From Halorarius halobius (GTDB taxonomy: Archaea > Halobacteriota > Halobacteria > Halobacteriales > Haloarculaceae), in NCBI RefSeq assembly GCF_024298865.1, contig NZ_CP101161.1, positions 1,323,227 through 1,387,226 of the forward strand: a stretch of DNA of 64,000 nt, given 5' to 3'. The notes under the pieces are model-generated. The model saw nothing but the letters and a program-made list of their open reading frames with translations, did not search any database and was not told the DNA's origin. Made by a program: the position numbers and the translations under genes. Below, in pieces: positions 50,476-59,429 of the stretch; the stretch's first letter is position 1, and each line of letters starts with the position of its first letter.

Positions 50476-52728
50476 ATGGGACTCGACGAGGACGCACTGG
50501 AGTATCACAGCGCGGACCCACCCGGGAAAGTGGAGATATCGACGACGAAGCCGACGAACACCCAGCGCGACCTTTCGCTGGCGTACTCGCCGGGGGTCGC
50601 CGCGCCCTGTGAGGCCATCGCCGCCGACGAGACGGACGCGTACACCTACACCACGAAAGGGAACCTCGTCGGCGTCGTCTCGAACGGCACTGCCGTCCTC
50701 GGGTTGGGCGACATCGGCGCGCAGGCCTCCAAACCCGTCATGGAGGGGAAGGGCGTGCTGTTCAAGCGGTTCGCCGACATCGACGTGTTCGACGTCGAAC
50801 TCGACGACGCCGAGGACGCCGACGAGTTCGTGAACGCCGTCGCGAAGACCGAACCGACGTTCGGCGGCATCAACCTGGAGGACATCGCGGCGCCCGCCTG
50901 CTTCGAAATCGAGGAGCGCCTGCGCGAGGCGATGGATATCCCCGTCTTCCACGACGACCAGCACGGGACGGCCATCATCTCGGGTGCGGCGCTGGTCAAC
51001 GCCTGTGACCTCACGGGGCGTGACCTCTCGGATGTCGAGGTGACGTTCGCGGGCGCGGGCGCCGCGGCGACGGCGACGGCCCGGTTCTACCGGTCGCTGG
51101 GCGTCGACGCCGACAACATCACGATGTGCGACGTCGACGGCGTCGTCACGGCCGAGCGGGTCGCGGCCGGCGAGCTATCGGGGTATCTCGAACCGTTCGC
51201 CAACGAGACGGGCGGCACCCTCGCGGACGCGATGGCGGGGGCTGACGTGTTCGTCGGGCTCTCCGTCGGTGGTATCGTCAGCCAGGAGATGGTCCGGTCG
51301 ATGGCCGACGACCCCGTCATCTTCGCCATGGCGAACCCGGACCCCGAAATCGGCTACGAGGAGGCGAAACAGGCCCGAGACGACACGGTCATCATGGCGA
51401 CGGGCCGCTCGGACTACCCGAATCAGGTCAACAACGTCCTCGGGTTCCCGTTCATCTTCCGGGGCGCACTGGACGTGCGAGCCACGGACATCAACGAGGC
51501 GATGAAGGTCGCGGCGGCGGAGGCGCTGGCGGAGTTGGCCCGCGAGGACGTGCCCGACGCCGTCGTGAAGGCGTACGGCGACGAACCGCTCCAGTACGGC
51601 CCCGAGTACATCATCCCGAAGCCGCTGGACACCCGCGTGCTGTTCGAAGTGTCGGCGGCCGTCGCCGAGGCCGCGATGGCGTCGGGCGTCGCCCGACGGG
51701 AGCGCGACCTCGACAGCTACCGCGACGAACTCGAGGCGCGGCTCGGCAAGAGCCGCGAGATGATGCGCGTCGTCCTCAACAAGGCGAAGAACGAGCCGAA
51801 GCGGGTCGTGTTCGCGGAGGGCGACGACGAGAAAATCGTCCGCGCGGCCTACCAGCTCGCGGACGAGGGCATCGCCGACCCCGTCCTCGTCGGGAACAAG
51901 CGGCGCATCTGGAAGACAGCCTCCGACCTCGGACTCGACTTCGACCCGGAAATCGTCGACCCGGACGCCGACGCGCTGGACCCGTACGCCGACCGGCTGT
52001 ACGAACTCCGCCAGCGCAAAGGGGTCACTCGCCGCGAGGCCGAGGAGATGCTCCGGGACGGCGACTGGCTCGGGAGCGTGATGGTCGAGATGGGCGACGC
52101 CGACGCCCTCCTCACCGGCCTGACCCACCACTACCCGACGGCCCTCCGGCCCCCGTTGCAGGTGGTCGGCACCGCGCCGAACGCCGACTACGCCGCGGGG
52201 GTCTACATGCTGACGTTCAAGAACCGCGTCCTGTTCGTCGCGGACGCCACGGTCAATCAGGACCCCGACGAGGAGGTGCTCGCGGAGGTGGCGCGCCACA
52301 CCGCCGAACTCGCCCGCCGGTTCAACGTCGACCCGCGGGTCGCCCTGCTGTCGTACTCCGATTTCGGCACCGTCGACAACGAAGGCACCCGCAAGCCGCG
52401 ACGGGCCGCGGAGATGCTCCGGGCGGACCCGACGGTCGAGTTCCCCGTCGACGGGGAGATGCAGGCCGACACGGCCGTCGTCGAGGAGATGCTCACCGGC
52501 GACTACTCGTTTTCGGAGCTCGACCGGCCGGCGAACGTGCTCGTGTTCCCGAATCTGGAGGCGGGGAACATCGCGTACAAACTCCTCCAGCGGCTCGGCG
52601 GTGCCGAGGCCATCGGCCCGATGCTGGTCGGCATGGACGAACCCGTCCACGTGCTCCAGCGCGGCGACGAGGTGAAAGACATCGTGAACCTCGCGGGCGT
52701 GGCGGTGGTCGACGCGCAGAACGAGTAG
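50476..52728 (+). CDS. maeB: Malic enzyme with C-terminal phosphotransacetylase domain (MaeB type)
   Basis: 750 residues. The N-terminal malic enzyme domain (about 1-430) oxidatively decarboxylates malate to pyruvate: [41 protein letters not shown] and an NAD(P)-binding [14 protein letters not shown]. The C-terminal 320 residues are phosphotransacetylase-like ([55 protein letters not shown]). In such fusions the second domain is usually regulatory, binding acetyl-CoA, not catalytic. Links carbon flow between the TCA cycle and pyruvate. Own transcript unit. Confidence 0.95.
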   Translation: MGLDEDALEYHSADPPGKVEISTTKPTNTQRDLSLAYSPGVAAPCEAIAADETDAYTYTTKGNLVGVVSNGTAVLGLGDIGAQASKPVMEGKGVLFKRFADIDVFDVELDDAEDADEFVNAVAKTEPTFGGINLEDIAAPACFEIEERLREAMDIPVFHDDQHGTAIISGAALVNACDLTGRDLSDVEVTFAGAGAAATATARFYRSLGVDADNITMCDVDGVVTAERVAAGELSGYLEPFANETGGTLADAMAGADVFVGLSVGGIVSQEMVRSMADDPVIFAMANPDPEIGYEEAKQARDDTVIMATGRSDYPNQVNNVLGFPFIFRGALDVRATDINEAMKVAAAEALAELAREDVPDAVVKAYGDEPLQYGPEYIIPKPLDTRVLFEVSAAVAEAAMASGVARRERDLDSYRDELEARLGKSREMMRVVLNKAKNEPKRVVFAEGDDEKIVRAAYQLADEGIADPVLVGNKRRIWKTASDLGLDFDPEIVDPDADALDPYADRLYELRQRKGVTRREAEEMLRDGDWLGSVMVEMGDADALLTGLTHHYPTALRPPLQVVGTAPNADYAAGVYMLTFKNRVLFVADATVNQDPDEEVLAEVARHTAELARRFNVDPRVALLSYSDFGTVDNEGTRKPRRAAEMLRADPTVEFPVDGEMQADTAVVEEMLTGDYSFSELDRPANVLVFPNLEAGNIAYKLLQRLGGAEAIGPMLVGMDEPVHVLQRGDEVKDIVNLAGVAVVDAQNE

Positions 52729-52823
52729 CCGTCTATCGGCCTCCGGACGCCTCCCGAGCGGTCCCCTGGGGAACTGTCTCTTTTTGAACAAGAACTAAGT
52801 GCGAATCGCGGCGTACAGAGCGT

Positions 52824-52979
52824 ATGAGCCAGGAACTGGCCGAGGTCAGCTGTCGCGCCTGCGGGGACAGAGCGGCCGTCGAACTGGGCGAGTCGAACGC
52901 GTTCACGCTCGACTGCGACACCTGCGGCGCGGCGAGCGAGGGGCGCTATCGCCCCGACGGCGTCGTCGTCTGGCGGTAG
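52824..52979 (+). CDS. 51-residue zinc-ribbon microprotein
   Basis: Reads MSQELAEVSCRACGDRAAVE, then LDCDTCGAASEGRYRPDGVV. Two CxxC pairs spaced about 17 residues make a complete zinc ribbon; the tail ends VVVWR. The gene sits alone between maeB and the LLM oxidoreductase with an AT-rich TTTTTGAACAAGAACTAAG stretch (about 52781-52799) upstream as promoter. No family name is certain. It is shorter than 60 codons and easily missed. Confidence 0.7.
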   Translation: MSQELAEVSCRACGDRAAVELGESNAFTLDCDTCGAASEGRYRPDGVVVWR

Positions 52980-53096
52980 CTACTCCTCGGTGCGTGCTCG
53001 TGCGGCCGCGAGGTCCGCGGGCGTTCTCGGCTGAGACGGCTCGCCCCGTCTTCCGGGGGCGCTAACTTTCAAGCCCCCGGTTGCCGAGAGACCGGT

Positions 53097-54098
53097 ATGA
53101 CGTACGACCTGGTGTTACAGACCGACGCCCACGACTCGCTCGATTCGCTGGTCGACGTGGCGCAACGCGCCGAGGAGCACGGTTTCGCTCGCGTCTCCGC
53201 GGGCGAGACCACCGGCTGGGACATGGTGACGACGTTCACCGTCGTCGGCGAGCGCACCGACTCGATAGGCGTCTCGAACGACGTGCTCTCGCCGTTCGGC
53301 CGCGCGCCCACCGTCCTCGGACAGACCGCGCTCACGATGCACGACGCCACCGACGGCCGCTTCCGTCTCGGCCTCGGCACCTCTTCGCCGGCTATCGCGG
53401 AGGGGTGGCACGGCGCCGACTTCGACCGCCCCCTGCGCCGACTGCGCGAGACCATCGACATCGTCCGGGAGGTGTACGCGGGCGGCGAGGTCTCCTACGA
53501 CGGGGAGATATTCGAGGTCGGGGGGCTCTCCTACGAGAAGTCCGTCCCCGACGACCCGCCGGGCATCGACGTGGCGGCGCTCGGGCCGAAGGCGACGGAA
53601 CTCGTCGGCCGGTTCGCGGACGGGTGGGTACCACAGCTGTTCACCCCCGACGGGCTGGCCGACCGGATGGCGGACCTGGAGCGGGGTGCCGACCTCGGCG
53701 GCCGGTCGGTCGACGACCTGCGGGTCGCACCCATCGTGCGAACGTTCGCCAGCGAGGACCGCGAGCGTGCCCGCGAGGCCGCCCGCTCGACGGTCGCGTT
53801 TCTCGTCGGCGCATACGGCCCGTTCTACGGCCAGTCGGTCGCCGAACAGGGGTACGAGGACGTCGTCGACGAGATCCGGTCCGCGTGGGCGGACCGCGAC
53901 ACCGCGGCGATGGCCGAGGCGCTCCCGGACGCGGTGCTCGACGAACTCGCGGCGGCGGGCACGCCCGAGGAGGTGCGCGAGCGCCTCGAACGCCACCACG
54001 CGGTCGACGGCGTCGACGCCGTCCGCGTGGGGTTCGTCGGCGGGATGAGCGACGAGGACAAGCAGGCGACGATGGCGGCCGTCGAACCGCTACTGTAG
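53097..54098 (+). CDS. LLM-class F420-dependent oxidoreductase
   Basis: 333 residues of the luciferase-like monooxygenase fold. Typical sequence: FARVSAGETTGWDMVTTFTVVGERT; LALGTSSPAIAEGWHGADFDRPL; RRLRETIDIVREVYAGGEV; DVAALGPKATELVGRFADGWVP. It resembles archaeal F420-dependent methylene-tetrahydromethanopterin reductase relatives. The real substrate in haloarchaea is not known. Its stop overlaps the convergent gene at 54090-54368 by nine bases. GC-rich upstream region with an AACTTTCAAG box about 30 bases before the start. Confidence 0.88.
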   Translation: MTYDLVLQTDAHDSLDSLVDVAQRAEEHGFARVSAGETTGWDMVTTFTVVGERTDSIGVSNDVLSPFGRAPTVLGQTALTMHDATDGRFRLGLGTSSPAIAEGWHGADFDRPLRRLRETIDIVREVYAGGEVSYDGEIFEVGGLSYEKSVPDDPPGIDVAALGPKATELVGRFADGWVPQLFTPDGLADRMADLERGADLGGRSVDDLRVAPIVRTFASEDRERAREAARSTVAFLVGAYGPFYGQSVAEQGYEDVVDEIRSAWADRDTAAMAEALPDAVLDELAAAGTPEEVRERLERHHAVDGVDAVRVGFVGGMSDEDKQATMAAVEPLL

Positions 54099-54368
54099 GT
54101 CGCCGCCGAGCCGCTCGTACGTGGCCTCGATGCGCTCCCAGTTGCCGTCGACCAGGAACGGGAGCGAGAACAGCAGGACGATGAGCAGCAGCGAGACCAC
54201 GTCGCCCGGGAGGCCGAACGACGGGATGGCCGACCCGAGGAACCCCCCGGTGTGGGCGCCCGCGATGACGAACAGCATCTGACGGACGGTGCGCCGGCGG
54301 CGGTCCGAGTGGGTGTTCCGCATCGGCCGTAACTGCTCGGCGTCCGGGTCGTGGTCCTCGTGGGGCAT
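54090..54368 (-). CDS. Small membrane protein of unknown function
   Basis: 92 residues. An acidic-basic N-terminus (MPHEDHDPDAEQLRPM, then HSDRRRRTVRQ) is followed by two hydrophobic segments (MLFVIAGAHTGGFLGSAIPS; VVSLLLIVLLFSLPFLVDG) and a charged tail. No family is known. ATG 54368 gives a clean start; a longer open frame is antisense to the CBS gene. Its last nine bases overlap the convergent LLM gene. Confidence 0.65.
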   Translation of the reverse strand: MPHEDHDPDAEQLRPMRNTHSDRRRRTVRQMLFVIAGAHTGGFLGSAIPSFGLPGDVVSLLLIVLLFSLPFLVDGNWERIEATYERLGGDLQ

Positions 54369-54412
54369 GGCCGCCGGTTGGGACGGGGGGGTTACAGGCG
54401 TTGTCGTCTCGG

Positions 54413-55255
54413 TCAGTCGGCGGCCCGCTCCCCCTCGCCCCACGCCTGCAGGGCGTCGAGGGTCGCGATTACGTCGCCGTACACCTCGTGGAGGTCGTGG
54501 ATGGTGCGCCCGCTGGAGAGGTACTCGGCGTCCATGTTGTGGACGACGTTGCCGTAGTGGGCGACGTGGTTTCGGAGTTCGCGGACGGCGTCGAGCGCCT
54601 CGAACGCCGCCTCGCCGTCGTCGAACGGCAGGCGCTCCAGCGCTTCCGGGTCCGCCTCGACGGCTTTCTGGAGGTGCCAGAACGTCGTGTAGTCGATTTC
54701 GCGCAACTGGAGGTCGGCGTCGGCGTGCGCCTCGTACTCCTCGACGACGGCGTCGTACTCCGTCTCCGGCCCGCCGTCGACGGGGAGCGTCGACAGCGTC
54801 CCCTCCCAGCTCGATTCGGCAGCAAGCAGGTCTCGCAGACGCATCTCCAGTTCCCCGACGCGGGTGTAGAGGAAGGCGTGGGCCGCCGGCCGGTTCAAAT
54901 CCGAGCGGGTGATGATGCCCGCCACCTCGCCGTGCCAGCCGACGAAGTAGAACGGGCGTGCCTCCAGTTCCTCGAGCAGTCCCTCGAAGCCGAGGTCCGG
55001 CGACAGCAGGTGGCCGAGGTTGATGCGCTCGGCGTGTTTGTAGACGGCCTCGTCGCCCGCGTCGGGAAGCGCGTCGGCCAGCGTCTCCCGGTCGACGAAC
55101 ATGTACGGCGGCTCCTCGCGCTCGACGGGCGCGGCGGTGTACCCCCGGTCGTCGAGCCACTCGTGGACGTCCGCGACGGTGGCGCCCGCCGGCACCGTCT
55201 CCGGGTTCTCGGTCATCAACTCCCGTACGGTCACCTGCTCCTGTGGCCCGAACAT
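54413..55255 (-). CDS. CBS-domain protein with HEPN-like C-terminal domain
   Basis: 280 residues. Two CBS-type motifs occupy about 1-140: TVRELMTENPETVPAGATVAD and FYFVGWHGEVAGIITRSDLNR, as in adenosine nucleotide-binding pairs. The rest (about 145-280) is all helical and contains RNHVAH at residues 228-233, in the context AVRELRNHVAHYGN. This is the RNxxxH motif typical of HEPN-fold ribonucleases and nucleic-acid-binding domains. So the protein may be a nucleotide-gated HEPN effector or sensor. It diverges from a CPBP protease across three 29-bp repeats. Confidence 0.75.
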   Translation of the reverse strand: MFGPQEQVTVRELMTENPETVPAGATVADVHEWLDDRGYTAAPVEREEPPYMFVDRETLADALPDAGDEAVYKHAERINLGHLLSPDLGFEGLLEELEARPFYFVGWHGEVAGIITRSDLNRPAAHAFLYTRVGELEMRLRDLLAAESSWEGTLSTLPVDGGPETEYDAVVEEYEAHADADLQLREIDYTTFWHLQKAVEADPEALERLPFDDGEAAFEALDAVRELRNHVAHYGNVVHNMDAEYLSSGRTIHDLHEVYGDVIATLDALQAWGEGERAAD

Positions 55256-55305
55256 CGACCCGTGGGACGGGTCGCCGTCGGATAGGCCTGCTGGCCGTCG
55301 TGTAC

Positions 55306-55392
55306 CGTGTCACCACCCGTCGGGTAACGGGTATCGTGTCACCACCCGTCGGGTAACGGGTATCGTGTCACCACCCGTCGGGTAACGGGTAT
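55306..55392. repeat. Three perfect tandem 29-bp repeats in a divergent promoter
   Basis: Unit 55306-55334 is repeated exactly at 55335-55363 and 55364-55392, followed by 8 bases (CGTGTCAC) of a fourth. The unit contains GTGTCACC, the dyad ACCCG-T-CGGGT, and AACGGGTATC. It lies 51 bases from the CBS-HEPN start and 25 from the CPBP start, so it covers the region where promoter and operator sites would be. Candidate iterated binding site for a regulator. No spacers, so not CRISPR. Confidence 0.85.
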
Positions 55393-55417
55393 CGTGTCAC
55401 CCGTCCGATTGAAGCGT

Positions 55418-56218
55418 ATGGCGACCGACACCGAGACGATGACCACACCGGAGTCGGCCGACGGCTATCCACGCCGCGTCGGCGTCGCGGCCCTGCTTGC
55501 GCTCCCGGGTCTGCTGGCGCTGGGCGCGTACACTGCTGCGGACCCGCCGGGCGGTCTCTCGCCGCTCCTGGCGTTCACGGCGACGGTGGTGAACAACGGC
55601 TTGCTCGTCCTCGTGGCGGTGCTCGCCGGGGCGTTCGCCGCGCCCCGGGTCGGGCTCCGCTCGCATCTGCTCGCGCGGACCGCGGGTGACCCCGCGCCGG
55701 CGTCGTCGCTCCGGGCGGACCTCCCGCTGGCGGCCGGCGTCGGCCTCGGGGCCGTCGCCGCGGTGCTCGCGCTCGACGCGGCGTTCGCGCCGCTTCTCGC
55801 CGCAGACCTGGCCCGCCTGCCGTCCGAGTCCGCAACGGTCGCGTCGGTGCTGGCGTTCGCCCCCGTCCGGTTCCTCTACGGCGGCATCACCGAAGAACTC
55901 CTCCTCCGGTTCGGACTCATGACCGGCCTCGCGTATCTCGGTGGCCGGGCACTCGGCCGGGAGGCCCCCGGCGCGGGCGTGATGTGGGCCGCAGTCCTCG
56001 TTTCGGCGCTACTGTTCGGCGTCGGCCACCTCCCCGCGGCGCTGGCGGCGTTCGGGGAACTGACACCCCTGCTCGTCGTCCGGACCGTCCTGCTCAACGC
56101 CGTTGCGGGCGTCGCGTTCGGCTGGCTCTACTGGCGCCGGAGCCTCGAGGCCGCGATGGTCGCCCACGGAGTGTTCCACGTCCCGCTGGTCGTGCTCTCG
56201 CTCGCGGTCGTTCTCTAG
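55418..56218 (+). CDS. CPBP (Abi/CAAX) family intramembrane metalloprotease
   Basis: 266 residues with about seven or eight hydrophobic helices. The CPBP motifs are present: EELLLR near 159-164 (metal-binding Glu pair), FGVGH near 208 (His), and AHGVFH near the end. These are the signatures of intramembrane CAAX-like proteases, also known as Abi. Substrates are unknown. ATG 55418 is preferred to an earlier GTG at 55394, which would start inside the repeats. Divergent from the CBS-HEPN gene and convergent (four-base overlap) with the SIMPL gene. Confidence 0.86.
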   Translation: MATDTETMTTPESADGYPRRVGVAALLALPGLLALGAYTAADPPGGLSPLLAFTATVVNNGLLVLVAVLAGAFAAPRVGLRSHLLARTAGDPAPASSLRADLPLAAGVGLGAVAAVLALDAAFAPLLAADLARLPSESATVASVLAFAPVRFLYGGITEELLLRFGLMTGLAYLGGRALGREAPGAGVMWAAVLVSALLFGVGHLPAALAAFGELTPLLVVRTVLLNAVAGVAFGWLYWRRSLEAAMVAHGVFHVPLVVLSLAVVL

Positions 56219-56937
56219 CGTGCGGTCGCGTTGTACGTGACCGAGACGCGCGCCGAGACGGTCACCGGCTCCGGGTCGATGCGGGTGGCGTCGGCCGTCC
56301 GTTCGACGAACGGCGTCGCGCCGCCGTCCCCCACGTCGACGGAGCGGACGCCCGTTATCGAGAGATCCGCGCTCGCCGCGGCGGCGTCGGCCTGCCCGCG
56401 GGCGTCCGCGACGGCCCGCTGGATGGCGCGCTGGCGGAGCTGACGCTGGCGGTTCTCGGAGAGGGTAAAGCGGACGCCGAGCACCTCCGTCGCGCCGCTC
56501 TCGACGGCGACGTCGACGACGCGTCCGGCGGCGCTGGTGTTCGACAGCGTCACCGCGAACGACTGGCGGGCGACGTACGTGGTGCGGTTGTCGTCCCGGC
56601 GCTCGAACAGCGCGAAGTCGGTCGTCCGGACGGCGTCCTCGCTCGTCGCGTTCACCAGTGCCGCCCGCAGTCGGCTGGTGTTGCGCGCCAGCCGGTCGGT
56701 GGCCGCCGACGGCGTTGGGCCGGTGGCCGTCGACGCCACGGAGACGACCACCTCGTCGGGGTCGGCGGTCACCTCGCCGGTCCCGGACGCGGAGACGGTG
56801 GCGGTCGGCGTGGTCGTCGCGTTGTCGACCTGCTCGGTCTGCTCGGCGGTGAGCGGCGCGCCTGCCACCAGCGCGACGACTGCCAGCGCGCCGACGACCA
56901 GCAACGCCACGAGTAGCACCGGGGTGGTGTTGCGCAT
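56215..56937 (-). CDS. SIMPL (DUF541) domain protein, secreted
   Basis: 240 residues. Starts MRNTTPVLLVALLVVGALAV, a signal or anchor helix. The SIMPL domain follows: VSASGTGEVTADPDEVVVSVAS, TDFALFERRDDNRTTYVARQSFAV, AIQRAVADARGQADAAAAS, VTVSARVSVTYN. This extracellular domain forms oligomers in bacteria, without known enzymatic role. An upstream extension to 56991 is possible but lacks a signal. Overlaps the convergent CPBP stop by four bases. Confidence 0.86.
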   Translation of the reverse strand: MRNTTPVLLVALLVVGALAVVALVAGAPLTAEQTEQVDNATTTPTATVSASGTGEVTADPDEVVVSVASTATGPTPSAATDRLARNTSRLRAALVNATSEDAVRTTDFALFERRDDNRTTYVARQSFAVTLSNTSAAGRVVDVAVESGATEVLGVRFTLSENRQRQLRQRAIQRAVADARGQADAAAASADLSITGVRSVDVGDGGATPFVERTADATRIDPEPVTVSARVSVTYNATAR

Positions 56938-57063
56938 CGGCGAGCGGTTGCCCGCTGGCCGGGATTGTAATGTCGTGGCTAGCGTGTCCACGGTCCGGGT
57001 AAGCCCGCGTTACCGCGCGATTTCGACGGCAAGGGTTCTGTCCCCGGAGCGCGTATCGGGGCC

Positions 57064-57720
57064 ATGGTTCGCAACTCGACGCTCCTGCTCGGCGGCGTTG
57101 CCCTGCTGGTGCTGGGCGCGGTCGCCGCCCGGAGTCGCCGCGCCGGCCGCGAGACCGAGCGCGTCCCCTACGAGACGCTCGACCGGGTCGACGGCGTCGA
57201 ACTCCGCCGCTACCCCACCACGCTGACCGTCGAGACGGTCGCGCCTTCGACGGGCGAGGCGTTCGGTCGCCTGTTCCGCTACATCGACGGGGGCAACGAC
57301 GGCGGCGCGGAGATAGCGATGACTGCGCCCGTCGCCACCGGCGCGGAGATAGCGATGACCGCGCCCGTCGAGACCGACGACGCCGAGGAGGGCGTGCGGA
57401 TGGCGTTCTACCTCCCGGCCGACTACGAGTACGAGACCGCACCCCGCCCGACCGACGACCGGGTGGCGCTCGTGGAGCGGCCGGCCCGGACGCTCGCCGT
57501 CCTGTCGTTCTCGTGGTGGGCGACCGACGGTCGGGTGGCACGCAAACAGCGCGACCTGCTTGCCGCGCTCGACTCGGCCGACGTGGCCGTCGCTGGCGAG
57601 CCGTTCTGCATGCAGTACGACCCGCCGTGGACGCCGCCGTTCCTGCGGACGAACGAGGTCGCCGTCGAGGTGCGCCGGACGGCGACTCAGGCGATGGGGT
57701 CGTCGACGCCGTCGAAGTAG
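57064..57720 (+). CDS. SOUL family heme-binding protein
   Basis: 218 residues. An N-terminal hydrophobic helix (LLLGGVALLVLGAVAA) tethers it. The SOUL domain follows: YETLDRVDGVELRRYP, GEAFGRLFRYIDG, IAMTAPV twice, MAFYLPADYEYETAPRP and VRRTA-like tail after FCMQYDPPWTPPFLR. Family members bind heme or porphyrin-like ligands. Two adjacent copies of a 36-bp block (57304-57339 and 57340-57375) encode the repeated GAEIAMTAPV. The 3' end overlaps the convergent GMC gene by 34 bases. Confidence 0.87.
   Translation: MVRNSTLLLGGVALLVLGAVAARSRRAGRETERVPYETLDRVDGVELRRYPTTLTVETVAPSTGEAFGRLFRYIDGGNDGGAEIAMTAPVATGAEIAMTAPVETDDAEEGVRMAFYLPADYEYETAPRPTDDRVALVERPARTLAVLSFSWWATDGRVARKQRDLLAALDSADVAVAGEPFCMQYDPPWTPPFLRTNEVAVEVRRTATQAMGSSTPSK
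57304..57375 (+). repeat. Tandem 36-bp duplication inside the SOUL gene
   Basis: 57304-57339 and 57340-57375 differ at only a few bases. Each encodes GAEIAMTAPV plus two residues. In-frame, so the protein is intact with a repeated conserved motif. Could be ancestral to the subfamily or a recent duplication. Confidence 0.75.
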
Positions 57721-59429
57721 CGCTCGGCGACGCGTTCGGCCGTCCGCAGCGCGAGCGCCTGCCCCGTGTGGGTCGGGTTCGCGCCGCCGACGCCGTTGGC
57801 CAGCGCCGAGTGGTCCGCGACGAACAGCCGTCCCACGTCGTACGCCTCACAGCCCTCGTCGACGACCTTCCCCATCGCCATCGACGACTGCATGTGCAAC
57901 AGGATGGGCGCGGCGTCCGTCCGATGGATGTGTTCGGCACCGGCCTCATCGAGCAGACGTGCCGCGCGGCGCGCGAGTTCGTCCCGGCGCTCGTCGTCGT
58001 CGGGGTGGGGCTCCCACTCGACGAGGGGCACCTGCCCGTGTTCGTCCGCCGTCGAAGGGTCCAGCGAGACGCCGTTTTTCTTCCGTGGACGGTCGTCGGT
58101 GTGACAGATGAGCGTGAGCGTCCGCCGGTAGTCGGCCATCCGCTCCTTCAGTTCGCGGCCCGCCAGCCGACCCTCGGTGTCCCACGGTTCGCCCGCGGTG
58201 TCGCGCTCGAACCACCAGCCCCCCTGACTGGAGCCGTACATCGACAGCGCGGTGATGCCGGGCGCGAAGGTGTTGACCGCGATGCCGCCCACGTCGGGCA
58301 CGTCGAGCCGCGAGCCGGCGGCCTGTCCCTGATGGGGTTCGACCGCGCGCTGGCCGATGACGTCCTCGAGGGTGTCGGGGTCGAAGGTGCCGGCGACGAA
58401 GTCGAACCAGTGGGTGGTGAGCCCCTTCCCGACCCAGCCGTTGTCCGGGAGTCCGGAGTTGAGCCACAGGCGGGGCGTCTCGATACAGCCGGCGGCGAGC
58501 ACGACGGCGTCGGCGTCGACTCGCTCGGTGGTGCCGGCCCAGGTGTCGCGGAACTCGACGCCCGTCGCCTCCACGGAGCCGGGGCCGCCCTCGGTCAGCA
58601 CCTCCGAGACGAACGCGTTCGGCCGTATCTCGACGTTGCCCGTCTCCATCGCCCGCGGCACGAGCGAGACGTTCGAGGAGCGGCGCGCCCGCTCCTCGAA
58701 GGGGGCGTCACGCGGCTGGGGCCCGCCCTGATGTTCGTGGGCCGCCATCGTGTCGCCCTCCACGTCCGGGTAGCGGTAGTCGCCGTCGTACTCGCCGTCC
58801 CGCGTCAGCCGCTCGTCCGGCTGGGGGATGGCGTTCGGGAACGGCCGGTACCCCTCCTCGGTGACGTTGTACCCCTCGGTCAGCGAGTAGCCGTCGCGGC
58901 GTGCGCCCTCGAAGAACAGTTCGGCCTTCGGCGTCGTCGGGGCCGGTTCGACGGGGTGGGTCTCCTCCAGGAGCTGGTAGTACGGGACCAACTCGGCGTA
59001 GTCGATGGGCCAGTGGGGCTGGTCCTCGACGCTGGTGACGAACGCCCGCGGGTGGTTGGCGTAGTAGTGCTGGGTGGTGCCGCCGACGCCCGCGAGCTGG
59101 GAGATGAGCGCGTGGCCCGGCACGGTCCGCTCCCACGGCGGCGCGTCCGCGTCGGCTGGCCCCCACCGGAGTTTCCCCCGGACGGGGTCGTTCATCTCGC
59201 CCTCTTTCGCGGTGAACTGCTCGTCGTACAGCTCGCCCGAGAGGTCCGACGGGTCCGCCGAGGACTCGCCGCCGGGCGCCTCGCGCGGCGCCTCCCAGTT
59301 CTCGTTGCCGTAGAACGGCCCCGCCTCGAGGACGAGCACGTCGATGCCCAGTTGCCCGAGCCGCCACGCCAGCGCGGGGCCGTCGCCGCCCGCACCCACG
59401 ACCACCACGTCCCGCGTTTGCGAGCGCAT
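57687..59429 (-). CDS. GMC family oxidoreductase, large subunit
   Basis: 580 residues. FAD-binding Rossmann motif VVVVGAGGDGPALAWRLGQLG starts near residue 8 (GxGGxG). The GMC signature region is seen at GVGGTTQHYYANHPRAF and VLAAGCIETPRLWLNSG. The C-terminal ADHSALANGVGGANPTHTGQALALR block carries the active-site-type His/Asn. With the small subunit gene directly upstream it matches gluconate-2-dehydrogenase-like flavoproteins of haloarchaea. The sugar-acid substrate is not known. Overlaps the small-subunit gene by one base. Confidence 0.9.
   Translation of the reverse strand: MRSQTRDVVVVGAGGDGPALAWRLGQLGIDVLVLEAGPFYGNENWEAPREAPGGESSADPSDLSGELYDEQFTAKEGEMNDPVRGKLRWGPADADAPPWERTVPGHALISQLAGVGGTTQHYYANHPRAFVTSVEDQPHWPIDYAELVPYYQLLEETHPVEPAPTTPKAELFFEGARRDGYSLTEGYNVTEEGYRPFPNAIPQPDERLTRDGEYDGDYRYPDVEGDTMAAHEHQGGPQPRDAPFEERARRSSNVSLVPRAMETGNVEIRPNAFVSEVLTEGGPGSVEATGVEFRDTWAGTTERVDADAVVLAAGCIETPRLWLNSGLPDNGWVGKGLTTHWFDFVAGTFDPDTLEDVIGQRAVEPHQGQAAGSRLDVPDVGGIAVNTFAPGITALSMYGSSQGGWWFERDTAGEPWDTEGRLAGRELKERMADYRRTLTLICHTDDRPRKKNGVSLDPSTADEHGQVPLVEWEPHPDDDERRDELARRAARLLDEAGAEHIHRTDAAPILLHMQSSMAMGKVVDEGCEAYDVGRLFVADHSALANGVGGANPTHTGQALALRTAERVAERYFDGVDDPIA

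Noticed and set aside
45782-50521. Two very long minus-strand open frames opposite the pentapeptide-repeat and subtilase genes
   Set aside because: They follow the plus-strand codon pattern. The plus-strand products have signals, repeats and catalytic motifs, while the minus ones show only Arg/Val/Asp-rich noise.
54885-54910. tRNA-like T-arm (CCGGTTCAAATCCG)
   Set aside because: It lies in frame inside the CBS gene, encoding part of a conserved CBS motif. No acceptor or anticodon stem can be folded around it.
55306-55392. Possible CRISPR array
   Set aside because: The 29-bp units are directly adjacent with no spacers, and no cas genes are nearby.
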